A stretch of DNA of 57,158 bases from Alphaproteobacteria bacterium (GTDB lineage Bacteria > Pseudomonadota > Alphaproteobacteria > Reyranellales > Reyranellaceae). The notes under the pieces are model-generated. The model saw only the letters and a list, made by a program, of their open reading frames with translations. It had not been told where the DNA came from and did not search any database. The translations under genes were made by a program, and so were the position numbers. Every line of letters starts with the position of its first letter. Position 1 is the first letter of the stretch. Below, one piece after another: positions 42,711 through 53,078 of the stretch. The stretch is taken from assembly GCA_947474005.1 (NCBI GenBank), contig CANJHI010000012.1, forward strand, positions 1 through 57,158. The letters are read 5' to 3'.

Positions 42711-43681
42711 TCCGAATCGCCGCGCTTCTTCTGGCGCTCTTCGCCTTGGCGCTGCCGGCCTCGGCACAGACATCAGCAGCGGCCTGGCCCACCAAGCCGA
42801 TCCGCATCATCGCGCCCTTCGCGCCGGGCGGCGGCGTCGATATCGCGGCCCGCATCGTCGGCGAAAAGCTGCAGGCGATCCTGGGCCAGCCGGTCCTGGT
42901 CGAGAACAAGCCCGGTGCCGGCGCCATGATCGGCGCCGAGATCGTCGCCAAGGCTGCCCCCGACGGCTACACGCTGCTCCTGACCTCGAATTCGCTGGTC
43001 AACAGCCCGCTGCTGTTCGGCAAGGCGCCCTTCGATTGGCGCAAGGACTTTGCGTTCATCACCACCATCCTCGAGCAGCCCATGGTGCTCGAGGTCAATC
43101 CCACCGTGCCGGCCAAGACCGTGGCTGAGTTCGTGGCGCTGGCCAAAGCCGACCCGGCGAAGGTGTCGATGGGTACCTCGGGCCCGGGCTCGATCAACCA
43201 TCTGGCCGGCGAATGGCTGATGCAGTTGACCGGCGCCAAGTGGGAGATGGTTCACTACAAGGGCGCGGCGCCGGCCAATGCCGATCTGCTGAGCGGCACG
43301 ATCCAGGCGCAATTCGACCAGCTCGGCCCGGCGCTACCGGTGCTGCGTGCTGGCAAGCTGCGGCCGCTGGCGGTGACCTCGCTGCAGCGTTCGCCGTCGC
43401 TGCCGGACGTGCCGACCTTTGTCGAGGCGGGCTTTCCTGGCTTCGAGGCCATCACCCTGTTCGGTCTGATCGCCCCGGCGCGTACGCCGCCCGAGGTCAT
43501 CGCGATTCTGAGCGCTGCCATGGAAAGGATACTGAAGGATCCCACGGTGGTGGAACGCTTCGCCACGGCGGGTGGCGACGCCAAATTCTCGACGCCGGAG
43601 GGATTGCGTCAGGCTCTCACCAAGCAGTCCGAGACATGGACGCCCGTCATCCAGAAGGCCAATATCAAGCTGGAGAACTAA
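42707..43681 (+). CDS. TctC/Bug-family tripartite tricarboxylate receptor
   Basis: 324 residues with a Sec signal ([12 protein letters not shown]). [33 protein letters not shown] and APDGYT are the family landmarks. It is a periplasmic receptor for a carboxylate-type solute. The ATG overlaps the UPF0178 stop (ATGA), preceded by AAAGGAGG. No TctAB membrane genes are nearby. It lies 21 bases before the iron-type ABC operon. Confidence 0.92.
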   Translation: MIRIAALLLALFALALPASAQTSAAAWPTKPIRIIAPFAPGGGVDIAARIVGEKLQAILGQPVLVENKPGAGAMIGAEIVAKAAPDGYTLLLTSNSLVNSPLLFGKAPFDWRKDFAFITTILEQPMVLEVNPTVPAKTVAEFVALAKADPAKVSMGTSGPGSINHLAGEWLMQLTGAKWEMVHYKGAAPANADLLSGTIQAQFDQLGPALPVLRAGKLRPLAVTSLQRSPSLPDVPTFVEAGFPGFEAITLFGLIAPARTPPEVIAILSAAMERILKDPTVVERFATAGGDAKFSTPEGLRQALTKQSETWTPVIQKANIKLEN

Positions 43682-43702
43682 GAAAGACGTCGGGAGGAAA
43701 CA

Positions 43703-44728
43703 ATGAATCTGCGTCGCTCGACCCTGGTGGCGCTTGCCCTGGGGCTGGCTGGCGGATTGGCCGGCACGACTGCCGTCCGGGCCGCCGACCCGGTCAATGT
43801 CTATACGATCTGGCCGGAGAACTATGCCCGGCCGATGTTCCAGGAATTCGAGAAGCAGACCGGCATCAAGGTCAACTTCCTGCGCTTCTCCTCCGGCGAG
43901 GCGCTGGCTCGCGTCATCGCCGAGAAGAACAATCCGCGCATCGACGTGCTGTTTGGTGGTCCCGTGGAGACCTTCGCGGCCGGCATCAAGGAAGGCATCT
44001 TCGAGCCCTACAAGTCGCCGTCCTTCGCCAAGCTGCCGGCGCGCTTCAAGCAGGCCGACGGCCAGTGGACCGCCATCGCCGACGATCCGCTGGTGTTCAT
44101 GACCAACGCCGGTTTCCTCAAGGAGAACAAGCTGAAGCCGCCGGCCTCGTGGGACGATCTCCTGAACCCGGCCTACAAGAACATGCTGCAGATGGCCGAT
44201 GCCCGCACCTCGGGCACGGCGGTGACGCGCATCTTCTCGGTCCTGGAAGTGAATGGCCGCGACGAGGACAAGGCTTTCGCCTACCTGAAGAAGCTGCGCC
44301 AGAACGTGCAGGTCTACACCAAGAGCGGCGGCGGCGGCACGCTGCCGACCGGTCTTGGTCAGGCGGCGGGCGGCATCTTCTTCATCGTCGATGCGCTGGA
44401 AACCAAGGCCAAGGGCTACGACGTCATCATCTCTTTCCCCAAGGAGGGGATTGGCACATCGGCCGAGGCGATCGCCCTGATCAAGGGGGCCAAGAACCCC
44501 GAGGCGGGCAAGAAGCTGATCGACTTCGCGACCAGTGCGGCGATGCAGTCCAAGCTCGCAGAATTCAAGGTCAATTTCGTGCCGGCCCATCCCGACGTGC
44601 AGACCGAAGCGTCGCTGGCCGAGGTGCTGAAAGGTGCCAAGATCTTCCCGATCGACGACGATTATGCCGGCGCCAACCGCAAGCGCATCGTCGAACGCTG
44701 GATCAAGGAAGTGCTGCCGGCACAATAA
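43703..44728 (+). CDS. Iron(III)-type ABC substrate-binding protein (FbpA/AfuA-like)
   Basis: 341 residues with a signal peptide ending at AVRAA. VNVYTIWPENYARPMFQEFEKQTG, then FGGPVETFAAGIKEG and PASWDDLLNPAYK, are typical of FbpA/2-aminoethylphosphonate-type receptors. Substrate choice between ferric iron and organic solutes cannot be decided from sequence. GGGAGGAAAC precedes the ATG. The two-domain permease and the ATPase follow immediately. Confidence 0.88.
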   Translation: MNLRRSTLVALALGLAGGLAGTTAVRAADPVNVYTIWPENYARPMFQEFEKQTGIKVNFLRFSSGEALARVIAEKNNPRIDVLFGGPVETFAAGIKEGIFEPYKSPSFAKLPARFKQADGQWTAIADDPLVFMTNAGFLKENKLKPPASWDDLLNPAYKNMLQMADARTSGTAVTRIFSVLEVNGRDEDKAFAYLKKLRQNVQVYTKSGGGGTLPTGLGQAAGGIFFIVDALETKAKGYDVIISFPKEGIGTSAEAIALIKGAKNPEAGKKLIDFATSAAMQSKLAEFKVNFVPAHPDVQTEASLAEVLKGAKIFPIDDDYAGANRKRIVERWIKEVLPAQ

Positions 44729-44729
44729 C

Positions 44730-46430
44730 GTGGCTGCCAGACAGACCGTTTCGTGGCGCCGGGTCGCAGCCGATCCGGCGCTGCTGACTGCCATCCTGGC
44801 GGTCTGGATCCTGCTTCTGCTGTTCGTGCTCTATCCGCTGGCGCATCTCCTCGAGCGCGCCTTCTTCGATGAGAGCGGCTTCACGCTGGAGCCGCTGCTG
44901 GCGAGCCTGGTCGATTCCGGCCACCAGGCCGCCTTCGCCAACAGCCTGATCCTGGCGACGGTGGTCGGCGCGCTGGGCACGGCGCTCGGCTTCCTGTTTG
45001 CGCTGACGGCGGTGCGGGCAGGGCTCAGCCGGCATTGGCTCACCTTCCTCGACGCCGCGGCGCTGCTGCCGTTGGTGTCGCCGCCGTTCACGACGTCGAT
45101 TGCCATCATCTTCTCGTTCGGGCCGAAGGGGTTCATCACCCACGACCTGCTCGGCCTCACCAACGTCTCGGCCTACGGCTTCTGGAGCACCATGTCGGCC
45201 GAGACGCTGACCTACTTTCCCATCGCCTATCTCACCCTGCGGCCGATCCTGGCGGCGATCGATCCCAACCTCGAGGAGATGGCCTTCAGCCTCGGCGGCT
45301 CGCGCTGGCGCATCTTCCGCACAGTCACCGTGCCGCTCGCGGTGCCGGGTTTCGCCAATGCCTTCCTGCTGCTGTTCGCCGCCTCGCTCGCCGACTTCGC
45401 GACGCCCCTGATCCTGGCCGGCAATTCCTTTCCCGTGCTGCCGACCCAGGCCTACCTGCAGATCACCGGACTATTCGACTTCAAGGGTGGCGCCGTGCTG
45501 TCGCTGATCCTGCTGGTGCCGGCCGTCGCCGTCTTCCTGCTGCAGCGTGCCTGGGTCGGTCGACGCACCTACGTGACGGTCACCGGCAAGGTCGGGCAAC
45601 GCTCGCGTTCGCGTGCCATCGCGCCCTGGGCCTCGGTGTTGCTGGTGGCAGCTTGCGTCGCGGTGGCGGCGATCATCGTCTACTTCTACGCCCTGCTGCT
45701 CATCGCCTCGCTGGTGGTGGCATTCGGCGCCAACAACAGCTTCACCTGGCACCATTATCACGTGATCTTCACCGAGGGCCTGCCGGCCATCCGCGACACG
45801 TTGATCATCGCGGCGATCGGCATGCCGCTGGGCGGCTTCTACGGCGTGCTGGTCGGCTACCTGATCGCGCGGCGCAACTTCCCCGGCCGCCGCGCGATGG
45901 AACTGGTGGCGATGATCAACTACGCACTGCCCGGCACCATCGTCGGCATCGCCTACCTGATCGCCTTCAACGATCCGCCCGTGGCGTTGACTGGCGGCGT
46001 GCTGATCATCGTCGCCTGCTACATCTTCCGCTACAGCCCGACCGGCATCCGCGCCACGGTGGCGTTGCTGCAGCAGATCGATCGCAGCCTGGAAGAGGCC
46101 TCTTCGAGCCTGGGCGCGGGTAGTGGCGAGACTTTTAGGCGGGTTACGTTGCCGTTGATCGCGCCGGCCTTCTTTGCCGGTCTCGGTGTGGTCTTCATCC
46201 GCTCGATGACGGCGATCAGTGCCACGATCTTCCTGGTGTCGATCAGCTGGACGCTGATCACGGTGCGCATCCTGGAAAACATGACCGAGATGGCGCTGGG
46301 GCCGGCGGCGGCCTTTTCCGTATTCGTGATCGTGGTGGTCTTCGTCGTCGTGGCCGGACTCAGCGCCATACTGGTGCGGCTGCGCGCGCCGGCGGCGGGT
46401 GCTGCGGCCCGCAGTTTTCTCGGAGGGTAG
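44730..46430 (+). CDS. Two-domain ABC permease (FbpB/AfuB-like)
   Basis: 566 residues made of two fused permease halves, each with about six helices and its own EAA loop: EEMAFSLGGSRWRIFRTVTVPL and EEASSSLGAGSGETFRRVTLPL. Such fusions are normal in iron(III)-type importers. Translation starts at GTG 44730, two bases after the receptor stop; upstream in-frame codons lie inside the receptor gene and are rejected. Confidence 0.92.
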   Translation: MAARQTVSWRRVAADPALLTAILAVWILLLLFVLYPLAHLLERAFFDESGFTLEPLLASLVDSGHQAAFANSLILATVVGALGTALGFLFALTAVRAGLSRHWLTFLDAAALLPLVSPPFTTSIAIIFSFGPKGFITHDLLGLTNVSAYGFWSTMSAETLTYFPIAYLTLRPILAAIDPNLEEMAFSLGGSRWRIFRTVTVPLAVPGFANAFLLLFAASLADFATPLILAGNSFPVLPTQAYLQITGLFDFKGGAVLSLILLVPAVAVFLLQRAWVGRRTYVTVTGKVGQRSRSRAIAPWASVLLVAACVAVAAIIVYFYALLLIASLVVAFGANNSFTWHHYHVIFTEGLPAIRDTLIIAAIGMPLGGFYGVLVGYLIARRNFPGRRAMELVAMINYALPGTIVGIAYLIAFNDPPVALTGGVLIIVACYIFRYSPTGIRATVALLQQIDRSLEEASSSLGAGSGETFRRVTLPLIAPAFFAGLGVVFIRSMTAISATIFLVSISWTLITVRILENMTEMALGPAAAFSVFVIVVVFVVVAGLSAILVRLRAPAAGAAARSFLGG

Positions 46431-46433
46431 GGC

Positions 46434-47492
<1,059 letters not shown>

Positions 47493-47493
47493 A

Positions 47494-49083
47494 CTACTTG
47501 TCCAGCCAGACGTCCTCGAAGCGAAAGCCGTTGTAGACGCTGTTCACGTTGGCGACGTAGCCCTTCACGAAGGGCTGCATGCAGATTGCCGCGCGGTTCC
47601 ACATGATGACGGGCCGCGCGCCGTCCTCGAGCAGCTTCTTGTCGATTTCCCAGACGATCTTCTTGCGCTTCTCGATGTCGGTTTCCTGGCTCTGCACGTC
47701 GAACAGCTTCTCGATCTCGGGATTGCAGTAACCGGTGTAGTTGCGCTCCGACTTACAGGAGAAGTTTTCGTAGTAGTTCTGGTCGGGGTCGTCGACGCCG
47801 TTGCCGGTGGTGTTGAGACCGAGCTGGTAGTCCTTTCGTGCCACCTTGGGAAACCATTGCGTCGTCTCGATGATGTCGACGTCGGCGTCGATCCAGATGT
47901 CCTTGAGCTGGCTGGCCAGGATGACCGCCGGATCCTTGTAGAGCGAGATGCCGCGGGTTGCGATCTTGAGCTTCAGGTGCTTGTCGGGTCCATAGCCTGC
48001 CTTCTTCATCAGGGCCCGGGCTTCCTCGCGGTTCTTCTCCACATTGGTGCCGTAGCCCGGCACGCTGCGCAGCATTTCTTCCGGCATGCCCCAGATGCCG
48101 TCCTTGATCGGCTGCATGGTGCCGCCGTCCTGGGCGTCGCCCTGATTGAGGATGTCGATGAAGGCCTTGTGGTCGATGGCGAGCGTCAGTGCTTTGCGCA
48201 GATCGGCATTGTCGAACGGCGGCGCGTCGCGATTGACGATCAGGTTGGTGCTGTTGTTCATCGACGTGACCTGGCACTGCGCGTTCGGCAGCTGACTCCG
48301 GACGTCCTTGAGCAACGGCATGGTCACTTCCCACGGGAAGGTGATGTCGAAGCGGCCGGCCATGAAGCCCAGCATCGCGGTGCCGCGATTGGGCACGATG
48401 GTGAACTCGATACCGTCTAGGTAGGGCTTACCCTTCTTCCAGTAGTCGGTGTTTTTGGTGAGCTTGAGGCCTTCGTTCTGCTTGAATTCGACGAACTTGA
48501 AGGGACCGGTGCCGATGGGCTTGGTGCGCATCTGCGCCGCTGGCACGTGGCAGGGATAGATCGGCGAGTAGCCCGACGCGAGCAGCGTCAGGATCGAAGG
48601 TTGCGGCCGCTTGAGGTGGATGGTGGCCTGATAGTCGCTATCGGCCGTGACATTGTCGACGTTGGAGTACCAGGACTGGCGCGGATTGGCGCGCAGCTTG
48701 TTCTCGGCCTTGCCGAGCAGGAGATCGAAGGTGCAGACCACGTCCTTGGCGGTGAACGGTTTGCCGTCGTGCCACTTCACGCCTTCTTCGAGCTTGAAGG
48801 TGAGGGCCTTGTTATCGGCACTCCAGCTCCACGATTTGGCGAGGTCCGGCACGATCGTATCGGGGCCGTTCTGAGGCTTGCTCTGGTCGAACAGCACCAG
48901 GTTGTTCATCACCGACATGATCGGGATGACTGTCGAATTCGTCGCCGTTTCGTGGATCGACAAGGTCGGCGGGTTGTCGCGATGATACATCTTGAGGATA
49001 CCGCCGCTCTTTTGAGCCAGCGCTACGCCCGTCGAACACGCAAAGGCGGCTAACATGCCACCCAGCAACAGTACTGGCCGCAT
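47494..49083 (-). CDS. ABC substrate-binding protein, family 5 (peptide type)
   Basis: 529 residues with a Sec signal ending near VALAQ. The mature domain has GVKWHDGKPFTAKDV, RDAPPFDNADLRKALTLAIDHKAF and other DppA/OppA landmarks. It is a close paralogue of the next gene (shared blocks such as KSGG(I/V)L, TTGNGVDDPDQ and NFSC(K/R)SERN). No permease of the class is nearby. The GTTTCCTCC complement of the ribosome binding site is duplicated 14 bases apart upstream. Confidence 0.92.
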   Translation of the reverse strand: MRPVLLLGGMLAAFACSTGVALAQKSGGILKMYHRDNPPTLSIHETATNSTVIPIMSVMNNLVLFDQSKPQNGPDTIVPDLAKSWSWSADNKALTFKLEEGVKWHDGKPFTAKDVVCTFDLLLGKAENKLRANPRQSWYSNVDNVTADSDYQATIHLKRPQPSILTLLASGYSPIYPCHVPAAQMRTKPIGTGPFKFVEFKQNEGLKLTKNTDYWKKGKPYLDGIEFTIVPNRGTAMLGFMAGRFDITFPWEVTMPLLKDVRSQLPNAQCQVTSMNNSTNLIVNRDAPPFDNADLRKALTLAIDHKAFIDILNQGDAQDGGTMQPIKDGIWGMPEEMLRSVPGYGTNVEKNREEARALMKKAGYGPDKHLKLKIATRGISLYKDPAVILASQLKDIWIDADVDIIETTQWFPKVARKDYQLGLNTTGNGVDDPDQNYYENFSCKSERNYTGYCNPEIEKLFDVQSQETDIEKRKKIVWEIDKKLLEDGARPVIMWNRAAICMQPFVKGYVANVNSVYNGFRFEDVWLDK

Positions 49084-49086
49084 CTC

Positions 49087-49109
49087 GTTTCCTCCCGTCG
49101 GTTTCCTCC
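49087..49109 (-). repeat. Duplicated ribosome binding site, 14 bp apart
   Basis: On the minus strand GGAGGAAAC appears at 49095-49087 and again at 49109-49101, directly upstream of the start codon at 49083. Confidence 0.6.
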
Positions 49110-49166
49110 TGAGCGTGCCGCGTGTCGAGCCGCAGCATCGTCAGGGAAAACAGTCTAGCGCACGGC

Positions 49167-50765
49167 CTAGAGCCGGTCGAGCCAGACGTCCTCGAAGCGG
49201 AAACCGTTGGACATGCTGTTGACGTTGGCGACGTAGCCTTTGACGTAGGACTGCCAGCAGGTGGAGGCGCGATTCCACATGATCGGCGGCCGTGCGCCAT
49301 CGGCCAGGAGCCGGGCGTCGATCTCCGCCACCAGTTCGCGGCGCTTGTCGATGTTGATCTCAGACGACTGGATGTCGAACAGCCGCTCGATCTCGGGGTT
49401 GCAGTAGCCGGTCAGGTTGCGCTCCGAGCGGCAGGAGAAATTCTCGTAGAAGGTCTGGTCGGGATCGTCGACGCCGTTGCCCGTGGTGTTGACGGCGATC
49501 GCATAGTCCTTGCGGCTGAGCCGGGTGTACCAGTGCGAGGTCTCTACGACATCGAGCGTTGCGTTGACGTGGATCTCCCTGAGCTGGTCGATCAGGAGCT
49601 GCGCCGGGCTCTTGTAGGGCGCATTGCCGCGCGTCAGGACTTTCAACATCAGCGGCCGTTCCGGACCGTAGCCCGCCTTGACCATGAGTGCGCGGGCCCG
49701 TTCGCGGTTTTCCGCGACGTCGGATCCGTAGCCGTCGATGGTGGCCAGCTTCTCGGGTGGCAGCCCCCACATGCCGTCGCCCGGCGGCTGGAGAGTGCCG
49801 CCGATCTCGGCCTCGCCTTCGCTGAGGACGGAGATGAAGGCCTTGCGATCGAGCGCGAGCGTCAGCGCCCGGCGGATGTCGGGGTTGTCGAACGGTGGCG
49901 CGTCGCGATTCACCAGCAGATTCGTGTTGCTGTTCATCGATGTGGTCTCGCACGTCACCTTCGATGTTCGCCGCCTGGCGTCCTTGAGCATCGAAACGGT
50001 CACTTCCCAAGGGAAGGTCATGTCGAAGCGCCCGGACATGAAGCTCAGCAAGGCGGTCGAAGAACTGTTGATGATGGTGAACTCGATGCCGTCGAGATAG
50101 GGCCGTTCCGGCTTCCAGTAGTCCAGGTTGCGCGCCAGCTTGACGCGCTCGAAGGGCACGAAGGAGTCGAACTTGAACGGACCCGTGCCGATCGGCCGGG
50201 TGCGCATCTGGCTGGTGGGAATGTGGCAGGGGTAGATCGGCGAGAAGCCTGAAGCGAGCAGCGACAGAAGCGATGGTTGTGGCCGGTTGAGGTAGACGGT
50301 GACTTCGTAGTCGTTGGCGCTGTGGATGTAGTTGATGTTGCGGTACCACGCGGCGCGCGGGTTGCTGCGCAGCCTGTCGCGGGCCCGGCCGGCCAGCAGG
50401 TTGAAGGTGCATTCCACATCGGCCGAGGTGAAAGGCAGTCCATCGTGCCACCGCACGCCCCGTCGCAGCTTGAACGTGAGCTCGGTCCCGTCGTCGTTCC
50501 AGCTCCACGCTTCGGCGAGGTCGGGCACGATCGACCCCTCGCTGTTCTGGGCGGTGGCCTGATTGAACAAGACGAGATTGTTGAATACCGGCATGAAGGG
50601 CACGACAGTCGAGGCCGCCGACTCCTCGTGGATCGAGGTGCTGGGGGGATTGTCGCGTTGGAACACGCGCAGCACGCCACCGCTTTTTTGGGCAAGTGCG
50701 GCCCCGGTCGACAGCAGCAGCGCGACCATCATGCCGCCGATCAGGACCCTCGCACGCATGCCCAT
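49167..50765 (-). CDS. ABC substrate-binding protein, family 5, tandem paralogue
   Basis: 532 residues with a Sec signal (LIGGMMVALLLSTGAALAQ) and the same family-5 domain as the downstream gene, strongly similar along its whole length. This is clearly a tandem duplication that has diverged. The ATG at 50765 and the ATG at 50759 are both in frame. The 161-base upstream gap holds TGTAT/ATACA dyad elements. Both paralogues are secreted to the periplasm and must share a distant permease. Confidence 0.92.
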   Translation of the reverse strand: MGMRARVLIGGMMVALLLSTGAALAQKSGGVLRVFQRDNPPSTSIHEESAASTVVPFMPVFNNLVLFNQATAQNSEGSIVPDLAEAWSWNDDGTELTFKLRRGVRWHDGLPFTSADVECTFNLLAGRARDRLRSNPRAAWYRNINYIHSANDYEVTVYLNRPQPSLLSLLASGFSPIYPCHIPTSQMRTRPIGTGPFKFDSFVPFERVKLARNLDYWKPERPYLDGIEFTIINSSSTALLSFMSGRFDMTFPWEVTVSMLKDARRRTSKVTCETTSMNSNTNLLVNRDAPPFDNPDIRRALTLALDRKAFISVLSEGEAEIGGTLQPPGDGMWGLPPEKLATIDGYGSDVAENRERARALMVKAGYGPERPLMLKVLTRGNAPYKSPAQLLIDQLREIHVNATLDVVETSHWYTRLSRKDYAIAVNTTGNGVDDPDQTFYENFSCRSERNLTGYCNPEIERLFDIQSSEINIDKRRELVAEIDARLLADGARPPIMWNRASTCWQSYVKGYVANVNSMSNGFRFEDVWLDRL

Positions 50766-50860
50766 ACCCTTGCGTCCGGAACCGACCGGCCGCTCTCGTC
50801 GTCGAGGGCACAGACTACATTGGTTGAATGCCGCCGATAGCCTAATTCGTGCACACCCGA

Positions 50861-50918
50861 TGTATGCAACGATACAACCAAAAAGCTGACAGAATCAGTG
50901 AAGAAACAACCGATACAA
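50861..50918. promoter_or_regulatory. Putative operator TGTATgcaacgATACA and a second CGATACAA half site
   Basis: TGTAT (50861-50865) and ATACA (50872-50876) form an inverted repeat. The half element CGATACAA at 50870-50877 recurs exactly at 50911-50918. Both lie upstream of the family-5 binding protein at 49167-50765. Confidence 0.45.
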
Positions 50919-50926
50919 TGCACGCA

Positions 50927-52006
50927 TCATGCGACCTTCGTCCGACGCATGGCGCTGGAATAGCGTGGGCAGACCTCCTCGGCGAAGCGCGTCATCATGC
51001 GTTGGCGGAGCTCGATCGGCGTGCCGGGCGTGGCGCACGAGACCATGAAATAGTTGAAGCCGAGGGCCACCAGCTGGTCGATCCGCCGGCAGATCGTCTC
51101 GGGACTGCCGACCAGATTGGAATCCATGAACGGCCCCAGTTCGCCCGGATCGGTGAGCTTGCGCAGGTTGGCGAACATGCGGCTGAAGTCCTGGTACTCC
51201 GGGATGTCGGCCCATGGATTGGCATCGGACTCGTAGTGCGTGCACTGCAGGTCGAAGTAGGGCGGGTAGTGGCGACGGCCGAGCGCACGCGCCTCCTCGT
51301 CGGTGTCGGCGATGAACATCTTGACCGAGATCGGCAGGATCGCGTCGCGGGCGGCAGCTCCCGCCCGTGCCCGCCAGCGCTCGAGGATCCTGGCCAGCAG
51401 CTTGTCGGGAAAGGTCGAGAGGCAGATCGGCGCCACGCCGAGATCGCCCATCACCTCGGCGCTCGCCGGGCTGCCGATGGCGCCGTAGAAGCGCACTTTC
51501 TTGGCCACCGGCTCGGGCCGGATGCGGATGGGCTGGGCGATCTTCCAGAATTGTCCGTCGTGGGTGAAGGGCTCGCCCGCCAGGCCCTTCTCGACGATGC
51601 GATAGCATTCGGCGAAGCGCGCGCGCGCCTCGTTCATGTCGACGTTGTAGGCGTCGTACTCCATCTTGGCGGTGCCGCGGCCGATGCCGAGATGAAGCGT
51701 GCCGTTGGTCATGCTGTTCAGCATGGCGATCTCCTCGGCCAGCCGCAGCGGATGGTACCAGGGCAGCACCAGCACCGAAGTGCCGAGCGACAGGTCGGGA
51801 AAGGCCGCCGCGATGTGCGCCATGAACAGCAGCGGGCTCGGCGTCGGGTAGTAGTCGCTGAAATGGTGTTCCAGCAGCCAGGCCGCATCGAAGCCCAGTT
51901 TTTGGCCCAGCGCGCAATCGTCCATGACCTCGCGATAGAGCGACTGGTCCGACTTGTGAATGTCACTCGCCGGTGCAGCCTGAAATCCGAATGCGATGTC
52001 GTTCAT
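50927..52006 (-). CDS. LLM-class (luciferase-like) flavin-dependent monooxygenase
   Basis: 359 residues of the bacterial luciferase-like fold. Seen are the N-terminal strand MNDIAFGFQAAPAS, GFDAAWLLEHHFSDYYPTPSPL and LSLGTSVLVLPWYHPLRLAEEIAMLN, then GRGTAKMEYDAYN. Such enzymes oxidise with FMNH2 supplied by a separate reductase, often cleaving C-S, C-N or ring bonds. No reductase is adjacent. It is divergent from an iron-type ABC importer (52069), with a shared dyad in the 62-base gap. Confidence 0.9.
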   Translation of the reverse strand: MNDIAFGFQAAPASDIHKSDQSLYREVMDDCALGQKLGFDAAWLLEHHFSDYYPTPSPLLFMAHIAAAFPDLSLGTSVLVLPWYHPLRLAEEIAMLNSMTNGTLHLGIGRGTAKMEYDAYNVDMNEARARFAECYRIVEKGLAGEPFTHDGQFWKIAQPIRIRPEPVAKKVRFYGAIGSPASAEVMGDLGVAPICLSTFPDKLLARILERWRARAGAAARDAILPISVKMFIADTDEEARALGRRHYPPYFDLQCTHYESDANPWADIPEYQDFSRMFANLRKLTDPGELGPFMDSNLVGSPETICRRIDQLVALGFNYFMVSCATPGTPIELRQRMMTRFAEEVCPRYSSAMRRTKVA

Positions 52007-52030
52007 GCGACGTTTCCCCTCTTCGAGTCC

Positions 52031-52046
52031 TGACTATATAAAGTCA
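52031..52046. promoter_or_regulatory. Dyad TGACTatataaAGTCA in divergent promoter region
   Basis: A 16-base near-perfect palindrome (14 of 16 positions symmetric) with a TATA-like centre lies midway between the divergent monooxygenase and importer genes. Its centre can serve as a -10 box in both directions, so a bound regulator would control both. Confidence 0.5.
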
Positions 52047-52068
52047 CACGGTTGATGGGGAGTGCAGG

Positions 52069-53076
52069 ATGAAGTCGTCGATGATGCGCCGCGTGGCGGT
52101 ATTTGGCCTGGCCCTGCTGGCCTTCTCGCCGGTCGGTGCCCAGGCGCAGAAGAAGCTGGTGGTCTACACCTCCAACGAAAGCACGTTGAACGATCTGGTC
52201 TTCGGCGCCTTCACCAAGGAGACCGGGATCGCCGTCGAGCCGGTCGTCGCCGGATCGGGCGTGGTGATCCGCCGCCTGCAGGCCGAGAAGGACCGTCCTC
52301 TGGGCGACATCATCTGGGGCATCAGCCGGTCGCTGCTGCAGACCAACAAGGCGCTGTTCGCGCCCTACGCGTCGAAAAACAAGGACGCCATCCCGGTCGA
52401 CTATCGCGATCCGACGGACCTGTGGGTCGGCAACAACCTGCACCTGCTCGTGATCCTGCAGAACACCAAGATCCTGCCGGCCGACCAGGGCCCGAAGGGC
52501 TGGTCCGACCTGCTCGATCCGAAGTGGAAGGGCAAGATCGCCTTCACCGATCCGGCCAACTCCGGCTCGGCCTACACCACGGTCACGCTGCTGGTCGATC
52601 TGTGGGGTGGCGGCGAGGAGGGCTGGAAGAAGGTTGCGGCCCTGTTCAAGAACCTGAAGGTGCTGAACCGTTCGTCGCTGGTCTTCCAGGGCGTCGGCAA
52701 CGGCGAGTATCCGCTGGGCATCTCGCTGGAATATGCCGGTCCGATGTGGGCGGCGGGCGGCGCGCCGGTCAAGACGATCTATCCCGCCGACGGCACGGTC
52801 GCGGCCATGGAAGGCGTCGCCATCATCAAGGGTGGCCCCAATCCGGATTCCGCCAAGGCGTTTGTCGACTTCGTCAACCGCAAGGACGTGCGCGAGATGA
52901 TCCTGAAGGCGACCTACCGCCGGCCGACGCGCACCGACCTCGATCTCGCGAGCCTGCCGGGCGGCATGCCGCCGCTCGCGTCGCTGAAGATGCTCAAGTA
53001 CGACGAAGAAGGTTGGACCGACAAGCGCAAGGAAACGCTGGAGCGGATCAAGGACGTGCTGCAGGAGTCGCGCTGA
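52069..53076 (+). CDS. Iron(III)-type ABC substrate-binding protein
   Basis: 335 residues with a Sec signal ending at GAQAQ. KKLVVYTSNESTLNDLVFGAFTKETGI and DIIWGISRSLLQTNKALFAPY, then GWSDLLDPKWKGKIAFTDPANSGS, fit the AfuA/FbpA/phosphonate receptor group. It heads the second importer of this class in the window. The ATPase follows two bases after its stop, starting at GTG. Confidence 0.9.
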   Translation: MKSSMMRRVAVFGLALLAFSPVGAQAQKKLVVYTSNESTLNDLVFGAFTKETGIAVEPVVAGSGVVIRRLQAEKDRPLGDIIWGISRSLLQTNKALFAPYASKNKDAIPVDYRDPTDLWVGNNLHLLVILQNTKILPADQGPKGWSDLLDPKWKGKIAFTDPANSGSAYTTVTLLVDLWGGGEEGWKKVAALFKNLKVLNRSSLVFQGVGNGEYPLGISLEYAGPMWAAGGAPVKTIYPADGTVAAMEGVAIIKGGPNPDSAKAFVDFVNRKDVREMILKATYRRPTRTDLDLASLPGGMPPLASLKMLKYDEEGWTDKRKETLERIKDVLQESR

Positions 53077-53078
53077 GC

